From Setophaga petechia (lineage: Eukaryota; Chordata; Aves; Passeriformes; Parulidae), in NCBI GenBank assembly GCA_024362935.1, contig JANCRA010000012.1, positions 6,696,001-6,760,000 of the forward strand: a DNA stretch of 64,000 nt, in the 5' to 3' direction. Positions 54,655-64,000 of this stretch are shown in pieces (the first letter of the stretch is position 1; every line of letters starts with the position of its first letter). The notes under the pieces were generated by a model that did not search any database, was not told the DNA's origin, and worked only from the letters and a program-made list of their open reading frames with translations. The translations under genes were made by a program, and so were the position numbers.

Positions 54655-55228
54655 AAATTTTAAGGCCCAGAACTGCATACCACATTCAAGATGATGCTAC
54701 ACCAACACTGAACACAATGGGATAATAAACAGTAGGATACTCAAATATTTTGGCCAGCTGGCAATGCTGTGATTGATGCACGCCAGGATGGGAATTGCCC
54801 TCCTGGCCAGGAAAAACCAGATCCCTTTTTTCAGGACTGTTCTCCAGCCCCTCCTCTCCCAATCTACACTTGTGCTCAGAATTACTTCATCAAGGGTGCA
54901 GAACCTATAACTTTTTCTTGTTAAATTTTCAAATCTTAAATAAATCATTGATGATTGCCCAATGCTCCAATCTAACAAGATCCTTCTCCAAGGCATCTTG
55001 CTCCTCAAGAGTCAACAGTGCCCCCCAGTATAGCATCAGCTGCAGATTTGTTAATGTTGCATTCAACTCCTGTATCCAGATCACTGATAAAAATATTGAA
55101 TAGAGCTGGCCTCAGACTTGAACACTTAAGGACATCACTGTGAGTGCTCACCTGCCAAATGCAGCCTCACTCACTGCAACCCTTTGAGCCCTGTCCTCTG
55201 CCAGCTCTCCACCCACTGCACCATTATT
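54655..55228 (-). mobile_element. CR1 LINE fragment (reverse transcriptase region)
   Basis: Plus-strand landmarks in order are GGCCCAGAACTGCATACCAC, CACTGAACACAATGGGATAA, CTGGCCAGCTGGCAATGCTG, CCAGCCCCTCCTCTCCCAAT, a CAGCTGCAGATTTGTTAATG area, and ATCCAGATCACTGATAAAAA. These are reverse-complement CR1 ORF2 sequence moving toward the element's 5' end. Frames are broken: the 103-codon frame at 54697-55008 on the minus strand is a decayed remnant. The 3' terminus is missing. Confidence 0.85.
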
Positions 55229-56989
55229 ACATCATTTAGATTATTAGACTCATGCCAAATGCTGAACTACTATTGTGTGTCTGCCTTTGCTTTAGAAAAA
55301 TTTAGCTTCAAGTTAAATATACTGAAGTGAGATACTGGGTTAAATTTATTATTTGAGTGTCACATGTGGATACCTACATTACAGACTACTATGATTTGAT
55401 AATCTAATACATCAAGCAGGATGCAAAAACAAGGCAGTTTTATTTTTAAGCAAAGTTACTAACTCACAAAATTTTTGTTCTTCACACAGCAGAAACAATT
55501 TTCATTTGGTTGTTTGTAGCCATTAAAGGTAAGTAATGAAGAACAATAAATTGTGCCAGTTGTGATATTTCAACTATGGTAGTTAATGGGCATAATGAAT
55601 TTCTTGAAAGTTGCTTTCTAGTCTAAACAAGTTGAAAAATGGATTACTAAACTCTGTGCTTTATACCTAATTGATGCAAGGCTGGAATAGAAGATGCATT
55701 GAGTAAAGAAGCTAATTCTTCCTACTTTGCAAGTAATTGTAAGCAGAAGTTAATTTGCTGATAAAGGTAATTTGGACTGGCATAATCTAAATCTAAATTT
55801 TCCATTTCAATGAAAATAAGTATGTATGTGCAATGAACAAGAAGTTATATAATTACTGTCAGCTTTAGGATATGAAGTATTTTATAAAAACTACTTCTAC
55901 TGCAGTTTCTGATAACATAATTATTTTACAGTTAAAAAAACAACCAATTCTTTTATCAAAATTCAAAAGAAATAAAAATTACATTTAGTAATTTCCCCAA
56001 CATTTTCAATAAATCTACATATAAAGTTTGGGTGAAGGAAGTCTTCTGATTAAAGACCAAAATACATTACAGCGATGCATTCCAAAGTAGCATACTGTCA
56101 AAATAGGTAACATTTAGCAAAAACCATTTATAATTATTAATATTTCTTAAATACACTATTGGTACATTATTTTGAATAATCACATTTAGCCACCTTAAAT
56201 AGATGCTTCTCATACCAGATGGGCCTATACACATAAAATATTTATTCTTCATGTTCAGTGTCAGCATCTCATGCTGTTTCACTGAAGTCAAAATTAAAAT
56301 CTGTATGATTACAAAATCATGAACTAAACAGTTAAGGACAGAAACAACCTGTCAAAACAACTCAACTGCCATCCTGACAGGAAAATGGTGTTAGAACTAG
56401 TCCCTAGGCAAGCTTACACATTAGCAAAGAAAAACAGCAAAATAATGTAAGATTATGCCTGAACTGCCAAATTACTGTGGCACAACATGGTGTCACCACA
56501 TCCATCCGTACAATTCAACATTTCAGAACATTAGCCTTTTGGCACTCACCTTTATTCCAAGATTCCTACCAATGCTATAGTTTCTGATGTTTATCTAGTT
56601 TTGAAATTTTGAGTATTACCTAAAGTTTATTTTTCAGCCATATTTCATACCCTGAACACTTTAACTCTATTTTATCAATATTTCATACATATTCCATTGT
56701 TAATATAAAAGTGTTAAAAATTGTCTGATATGCATGTAAGCTAACAGTCTCTCATAAAGAGGCCTCTTAGTTCAACAAAAGGAAGAAAAGTATGTATTTC
56801 TCATTAAAACCCACACATTTTTTCTTAAAAAGTGCAAGACTAACTGCTCTGATACCAAAGCAAAAGGAAATAATGAGCCAATCTTTGCCACAGCAGCTTA
56901 TTGGTATTGTCCTTTGCATGCACAATGACTTTTTTGCATTGATCCTTTACGTATGAAAACATGCAATAGAAACACATCATCACTCCTGT

Positions 56990-57872
56990 CTTCCATAATC
57001 ATTTAGGCTGGAAAAGACCTGTAAAATCTTTATCCTAAACCATTAACCTAACACTGCAAAGCCCACCAATAAATGTCCCTAAGGGCTCACATCTTAAAAA
57101 CCTGCAGGGATGGTGACTCAAACACTTCCCTGGAAAACCTGTTCCATTCCTTGATAATCCTTCTGGTGAAGAAATGTTTCCTGATATACAATCTAAACCT
57201 CTCCTGCCACAACTTCCTCTTGTCATTTCCTCCTGTCCTGTCACTTGTTATTTGGGAGAACTGACCGACCCCACCTGCTACAGCATCCTTTCAGGCAGCT
57301 GTAGACAGCAATAAGGTCTCCCCTGACCCTCTTTTCAGGGCTGAACACCACCAGCTGCTCTCATCAGACTTGTGCTCCAGACCCTTCCCCAGCTCCACTG
57401 CTCTTCTCTGGACACGCTCAGCACCTCAATGTGTTTCTTGCTGAGAGGGGCCAAGAACTGAACACAGGATTTGAGGAGTGGCCTCACCAATGTTGAGAAC
57501 AGGATTATTATTATTATCACTGCCCTGGTCCTGCTGGCCATGCTGTCTCTGACACGAGCCAGGATTACATTGGCGCCCTTGGCCACCTGGGCACACACTG
57601 ACTGATGTTCATCCAGCTGCTGCCCAGCACCCCTGTTCCCTTTCCTGCAGGGCAGCTCTCCAGCCAGGCTGCCCCAGCCTGTAGGGCTGCAGCAGGCTGT
57701 TGTGACCGAGGAGCAGGACCTGGCACTTGGCCTTGCTGAACCTCACCCAACTGGCCTTAACCCATCGATCCAGCCTGTCCAGATCCCTCTCCAGAATCTT
57801 CCTACCCTCCAGTAGATCAACACTCCCACCTGACGTGGTGCAAACTGGCTGAGATGCACTCCATCCCTATTT
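56990..57872 (-). mobile_element. CR1 LINE 3' fragment, about 0.88 kb, well preserved
   Basis: From the plus-strand start, AATCATTTAGGCTGGAAAAG is the reverse complement of the CR1 3' end. It is followed by CAGGGATGGTGACTCAAACA, AATCTAAACCTCTCCTGCCA, AGGTCTCCCCTGACCCTCTT, GACTTGTGCTCCAGACCCTT, CTTCTCTGGACACGCTCAGC and CCATCGATCCAGCCTGTCCA. This is the expected CR1 order up to the middle of the reverse transcriptase. On the minus strand two open stretches (57335-57598 and 57565-57750) carry recognisable but frameshifted ORF2 sequence, so the copy is dead. GC content is clearly above the surroundings. An ATT triplet microsatellite at about 57506-57518 has expanded inside it. Confidence 0.93.
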
Positions 57873-58861
57873 TACAGCTCCCACATACAGAACCTTGCAG
57901 TCCAAAAGAAAGGACCTTGTCACCAGTCAAAGACTGCCTTTTTTTTTAGTACTCTATTTGTTGAAAGCTAATTTTTAATCTAACTTTCTCTCCTGAAAAA
58001 TTTCTACATTGTTCAAAGTCAAGATATTTATGGGATACAAAGGTAAGAGTTTGGAGTAAAATCTCAACACCAGATGTTACCAGCTGCAGAGGCAGAAAAG
58101 GGCTTACAACCTCCAATATGAAATTCTGAAAAAAAGTAATTCTGTCAAGACCACAGCTTAGCAATGAGTTACTAGTAGTTATGTATATTAATTTCTATTA
58201 ATATACATTAATAGCAAAAGGGGCTCCTGATGATTGAAGAAGACATTCTAAAGATCATAAATGTGCATCTCAAGACAAGATCTCATCACGACACATAGTT
58301 CTACTTCAAGTAATAGCAGAGATCCAAGTCAAATATTTACATGCTGATTATATCTTGTTCCACAAGTTTATTTTTTATAACTGATTAAAACTGTTCCACT
58401 GTAAAAAATTACAACAAAAGCATTAAAAAAATACACTGGAAAGTCCTTAAAATGAAAATATGACTGGCAAAAACACAAAGAAGTATTGCCAATTACATTT
58501 TCCTCATGACCTACAATTTAAAGATAATGGTCTATTTAAATTTAGCTCACTAAACATATAGCTCATAGCTAGGACTGAGAAGCATCTTCATCATAACAAA
58601 AGATATAGTCCATATGCTAATACTGAAAAGCCCAAGAAACTGATAACAAAGCAAAAGAAGAAAATACTAGAGGAGGGAAGGAGGGAAGGGAAGGCCTGGT
58701 TGCCTCATGGAACCAAATGAAAGTAACAATTCTGTGGTATATAACACCAAATGGAGGAATATATTAGGGAAAAACACTTAGTAGCAATCAAGAAAGATCT
58801 ACCCTTCTAGCTAAAAGTTAAGAAAAACTCCATGTTTGCAGGTGGTCCTCAATATTCCAAG

Positions 58862-59392
58862 TGTTAGCGTTCAAAAACACACAATCACGGAGTGATTATA
58901 TGTGGTGCTTTTTATTAAGAGCTCTGGGAATTGGGGTATTACAACCCAAATCTGATTCTGACCATACATTCGAGGTGAAGGTGTTTTATACTCTATCGTT
59001 ACATAACTTTCATGTTAATTATTAAACTTACATTGTTCTACTGTATACATAGATTTCAGCTAAACATAGCCCCCGTTAAATTTCCAACATACTTTCTCAT
59101 GATTCTTCTTATGGTTATATAATAATTATACTTAATTACTAAACAATCATCACATCTAACAATTATATCATTCATCATACTACTTACGCAGGTGCAGTGA
59201 TCTGAGAAAACACAAAGCCTAACATTTTAGAGTTCTATTTTTAACATTTTCAGGGCTCCACTATCACAAGTGCAACAAACAACAGGGAAAAACATGTCTG
59301 ATGGGACACTTCTGGGTACCACTGCTGGACTTCTCTAGCCTGTTCTTCTAAACCATAACTGTATGCATTCATAACAGTGGTTATGCCTGACA
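58862..59392 (-). mobile_element. Probable solo LTR of an endogenous retrovirus
   Basis: The block begins TGTTAGCG and ends GCCTGACA on the plus strand, giving imperfect terminal inverted repeats of the TG...CA form. Read on the minus strand, an AATAAA poly(A) signal (complement of TTTATT near 58911) sits about 50 bases from the 3' end, as expected for a short U5. The body is AT-rich with no coding frame, which suits a U3 region. I recall similar LTRs in songbird genomes but cannot confirm the family. No gag, pol or env sequence is seen on either side, so it looks like a solo LTR. No clear target-site duplication was found, so the ends are approximate. Confidence 0.6.
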
Positions 59393-62300
59393 CTTTCTAA
59401 ATCCCCCATCATGTGAAACATCTCTTTTCTTCCCTTTTTTCTTTCTTTTTTTAATTTGCCATGAAAATAATAAGGTTTGGCAATTTAAAAGTTAAAGTGC
59501 TTACAAGCACTCAGGAATTTACAAATTATTTTACAGTCAGTCTCAACTCTTGCTAAGGTCTCTGAACTCTGTAACGGCATACAAATATAATCTCCACAGT
59601 AAAACATAAAAATATTATTTAAAAGATATATCAATTAATTATAATGCCCAGTGAACAGCACTTACAAGTGGATTAAAGTATAATACAGTAATTACAACCA
59701 TAAAATCAGATATAAAATAGCTACTAGTGAGCTAAATAAAATAGCTTTATTAAAATGAGAAAGAGCTTTGGAGTGCAAATTAATTAAAACAATTATGAAA
59801 TGCTTACAAGATTTTCTATCACTTCAGCAGCAAGCTGACATAAAAAGATGGACCAAGAAACAGGGTCCGTATTAATCACTCATTCTCAACAGTAGCAGTA
59901 AGGTCCAAATAAATTCTAATAAAATTCTATGTCCATTTCCAATTCAAAATGCTTTCACAAGGCTAAGAATACCCATTTTGCAACTCTTGCAATTAGAGCT
60001 CTTTTTTCCAGATACTTCAACGCAATCTTAATTCAAAGTTATTGGTGTCTGTAAAATGTTTTACAATATAATTAAACATGAACATAATTTTGCACATATA
60101 ATTATGCATTCTTCAACCATCAACCAAAAAATCATTAGCATGATTAAAGACATAACAAAGATGGATCAAATGTCATCTATTACCACAGTTTCATTATCAG
60201 TTCATTGTATGAACACCCAAGATTCAAATTAAAAACCAAATTAATTAATCTATATCTATCACGTATATTGAACAGATAACTTGTTCTGTGAGTTCTGATT
60301 AAACAACACTAAATGGATTAATAAGAAAATGTATTAGTCTTGGTTGATATTTTGTCTTTCCGAGAGTCAGATTTTGCTAAAGAAAAAAGCAAAACTATTT
60401 TCTCTGCAGTTTAACTAAATGTCCTTCAGAAATTGTGGAAGCATTAAAACTAGTCTTGAGGTATCTCTAAACACTTTCTGGCTTAGCTCGTCATATGAAA
60501 TTAAGTTCTGAGCAGAATTGTGAAAAGTTTGTGTTTGGAGCATTGGACAGTTCTATGGGAATGGGCACCTTTATCTCCTGGGACAAGAACCTGCTGAATG
60601 CAAAACATCCACACAATACTCAGAGAAGAAACTGCAAGAATCCCAAGTCTGGACATTTAAAACTTTGGCAGCCCATTAAAAACACACACCTTTTAAATAA
60701 ACTAAGACCTTAGAAAGGATAATCCTACAAGTGCTAATCCTGTTCCTAATGAAGGATGTTGTACAAACTTCTCCAATTAAATAAGAAAACATATTATATA
60801 TAAATATTAAGAGCTTTATCAACCAACCCTTTAGACATTTCTACAGCAAATATTTCAAAGCATGAGAAGTACAGAGAATGGTACGATTAAATAAACCTTT
60901 CCACTGTGATTAACAAAAATGCATATAAAAATGAAAAAGTTTCAACTGAATACATTTCACTAAGAACTTGATCTGCACACATTTACACACAACACATAAC
61001 TATTTACAAGAGAGTTATATTTTAGAATTTTATGTGAATAGTAAAATTAGGCAAAATATGAATTTAAGGCCACAACATGAAAGTACTTTGTTACAAGTCC
61101 TTAGTTCTGGCATCATCTACAGAACTTCAGATAATGGGCCAACCAAGACATTTGTAACCCAAGAGAGAAATAAGTAAAGAAAGTATGATTAGTGAAGTCA
61201 AGATTTATTTGCTCAGAACTTTAAGACAAGGGGCATTATCTAATTTATCTGTAATTTGATGTGAATGAAAACACATATAAAACATGGGAGCAATAAGTAA
61301 AATAGGACTTGTAAAATTTTTAATAGAAGATGGTTTTAAAAGGTGAAACAGCTATTTTAACTGCACTTGGGAATAAGTAACAATATTTCCTCCAGCAATA
61401 CTATTCACTATTTATTTAAAGTCATTATTTTAAGCAATCCAAATATAACAACTTAAATTTCGCCCTAAAAACATCTCTTAAAAAAGGTGTTTTTACAACA
61501 ATAAAATGCAAATAAATTAGAAATTGTCCCAATGAAAACAACATATGTAGGAATAGCTGTGGTAGCTCTCCAAAACATGATCAGAAGATGCATTCACAGT
61601 GGAAACAGCAGAAATTCTGAAACTTTATTGAACCTTTGAATAATGTAGCTGAATTCCAGAGAAACTGAAGTCTTCCTTATGAAAAAGTTAAAATGCAGCA
61701 CTCTTTTTATGTTCCTAGGTATTCTTCCATTAACCCCATTTTGAAGAGAAGGAGTAAAGTTTATACAGCAGCAGTAAGTTTTTTTAACTATTATTTTCAA
61801 TAATTTTCTGCATTTTTCCATCTCTTGTTACTAAAATTCAAGGGAAAGTTCTTCAAAATGATTGGTGATTTTTGGTGAAGGAATGTGAAACAGTAACAGA
61901 GAATTTATCTACAAAAAAAAGGATCTGTGCAGAGCACAAATGCAAAACCTGAGTTGAGTTGTTCTAGAAAAGATGCAGAAAAAAGTCTTTTCAAACTTAT
62001 CCCTGCACAAGATGCAGTATATTTTTTCTGACTTGCCAATACTGGTTTTATAATTTTCTGTAATACTAATAAGAAGCCAACTTATATAAAAAACGCATTT
62101 AACATAATAATAGGGTACGTTTTTTTCCTAGAACTGCCTTATTGTTAATTTGGAGAGAATGCTACATGATTTTAACACTTTTTATCAATGTTTATGGAAT
62201 CCCCAGACTACTTTTATCTACAAATGCTCAGACTTCTCCAAATGGCTACCTCAAACTCTCATGTAGTCACCAGTTGTCTTACAGTAAATTGAAGAAGGTG

Positions 62301-63584
62301 AGACTCTTCCAAGCATGACACCAGCCAAGTGCTAAGCACCTGTAAATTCTGGAAACACAAATCCTGAATTAATTTGGGCATTCCTATACCATGTCTGTTT
62401 GATTTTAACCCTAAATGAAGTAAAAGTGGAAGATAGTCTGCCACATGAGTATGACCTTTTACAAACCATGGGAAATGGTTCATGATTTAGAGCAGAGAAG
62501 CTCTGCTGGCATTACAGGAAACAGAAAAGATAATTAGTTAAAAGAGATTTCTTGTATTATTGAGCTATCTATTGATCCTCCCTCTCAATTTTTTCATATG
62601 ATTCCGAGAAAAATCTGAATGATGACGACAAGTAGACTAATGAGATTGAATAATGTTTTATCTTCAAACTCCATCTCATCTATAACAACATTAGCAGACC
62701 AAAAAATTCCATTTAACACAATTTATCAAAATTATTTTCTGGAGTTTAAGCAGAATGAAATTAATGTTAAATTAAGAGAGTATTTTGGCTGTTTGAAGTC
62801 TTCTGCAATATTCTGGAGTGTACACACAAGGACAGTAACTTTGAGGGGAGTTGTGATCCATAACGCTGGGTTAATGAAGGCTGCTGAATCACTGACATAA
62901 TGCATTAGCACTCTCCAAAGCACAAGCATCACCTTTCATACACTGGTAATCCATTACTATTAGCAAATAAGCAGTACAGGCTTCATCCACTCACACAGCT
63001 ACTTACTACATCAAGATTTGCTTCACTGTGCAGTTACCCAGCATCAAGAAATAATGTGACACAATAAGCAACAGGAATATTATTTTCTTGCACAGTAACC
63101 TTAATGAGCCCTTAGGGTAAGTACAGCAAATACAGATTATGAGGGGCTTTTCTAAAAAGAAAAGTCACTGAATTTATATCAGTCATACATTTCCTTAACT
63201 GAAGTATAGCAAATCCAGAATAAAAAGACAAAAGCAAAAAGGAAATTAAGAGTAAACCACAATATTCAATCAAACTATGTCACAATTCCACCAAAAACCC
63301 AATAAATTCAGGATCCCTTAGCTGAGGTATCCAAAAGGTTATGAATGCAATACACAACCACCACTGTCTAATTAACAACTAAAACTTTATGTTAATCTTA
63401 GACATACTTTGGTAGGCTTTTCTTAAGAAAGAAAGTAACTGAGTGGACAGTCTTCCAGACAAAAAGAAACAACCCAAAGAATAACGATAAATGTGTATCT
63501 TTACTACACAAAACTTTTAACTGGACCTTTGTATTATAAAGGCTGTGATCAGCAATACAAAGTTCAACTGACAACAAATTACTA

Positions 63585-64000
63585 ATGATATCCCTCCAGA
63601 GTCAGCACTAAGGCCAGTATCTTTGTTAAAAACTAATGATAGCATAGAATACACTCTGTGTTTGCAAATGATACCAGATTGGGTGCTTGACACACTGAAA
63701 GTGAGGGCTACTATTTAAGGAACATTGGCAAGTTAAAGGAATGGCTAAGAGGAACCTCCTGAGATTCAGGAGAGGGAAGTGTCTTCTGTTTGGGATGGAA
63801 AAGTCTCATTCAACAAGCACTGACTGGGCACAGCTTGATGGAAAGCAGCTCTGCCAAGAAGGACATGGGGATCCTGGTGGAGAAAAAGGCTGTACCTGAG
63901 TCAAGAATGTCCTTGCAGCAAGAAAGGCTTTGCTAGGCTAAGCAAGAAAGACGCCAACAGGTCAGGGGAAGCGATTCTTCCTCTGTGTCCACCTCTTGGG
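63585..64000 (+). mobile_element. CR1 LINE fragment, continues past the window
   Basis: Plus-strand sequence runs TCCCTCCAGAGTCAGCACTA, AAATGATACCAGATTGGGTG, GAAAGCAGCTCTGCCAAGAA, GGACATGGGGATCCTGGTGG and GCCAACAGGTCAGGGGAAGC. It follows the CR1 reverse transcriptase reading direction toward the 3' end. It contains indels and stops. Opposite in orientation to TBC1D22A and to the other two CR1 copies at 54.7 and 57.0 kb. Confidence 0.85.

Larger units (their letters stand above)
53124..64000 (-). other. TBC1D22A: TBC1D22A preceding intron (partial)
   Basis: This is sequence upstream, in gene orientation, of the exon at 52996-53123. It ends with the acceptor TCTGTCTTCAG and splits a Glu codon after its first base. 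The preceding exon, with the central TBC motifs, was not recognised. It is the most repeat-dense part of the window, with CR1 at 54655-55228, 56990-57872 and 63585-64000 and an LTR at about 58862-59392. The gaps between these (53.2-54.6, 55.3-56.9, 57.9-58.8 and 59.4-63.5 kb) are AT-rich and I see no gene in them. Confidence 0.8.

Overview
This window is vertebrate, most likely avian, nuclear DNA: an AT-rich stretch of introns that holds two coding exons. The evidence is intron-exon structure with GT-AG splice sites, several CR1-type non-LTR retrotransposon remnants of different ages and one LTR. There is no compact ORF layout, operon, CRISPR array or RNA gene. I judge the species group from the CR1 sequences and the locus, not from a search. 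A turtle or crocodilian is possible but less likely.

Both exons belong to one minus-strand gene, TBC1D22A, a TBC-domain (Rab GTPase-activating) protein. Exon A (52996-53123) encodes the late part of the TBC domain. Exon B (18167-18262) encodes the segment that follows it directly in the protein. The codon phase across the junction is continuous (phase 0), so 18263-52995 is read as a single intron of 34,733 bases. The stretch 53124-64000 is the end of the preceding intron and 1-18166 is the start of the following intron. I did not recognise the upstream catalytic TBC exons or the final C-terminal exon, which probably lie outside the window.

The repeat landscape is as follows. Old CR1 fragments on the minus strand (sense to the gene) lie at 3375-4112, 20826-22095 and 37855-38650. 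Less decayed minus-strand CR1 copies lie at 54655-55228 and 56990-57872. Plus-strand CR1 pieces lie at 35228-35312, 40035-40115 and 63585-64000, the last running off the window. A probable solo LTR lies at about 58862-59392 on the minus strand. An ancient repeat remnant with a self-complementary core lies at about 43918-44030. A pair of roughly 280-base inverted copies (5320-5596 and 8185-8476) flanks about 2.6 kb of otherwise unremarkable sequence. Small tandem duplications, a TA microsatellite and homopolymer runs are scattered through the introns.

No novel multi-gene system is visible. The points most worth checking are the unexplained inverted repeat pair, the sense-oriented LTR poly(A) signal inside the intron, the splice-site-like pair inside the CR1 tail at 20.9-21.1 kb, a perfect hairpin at 11.26 kb and a block rich in homeodomain-like sites at about 25.7-26.2 kb.
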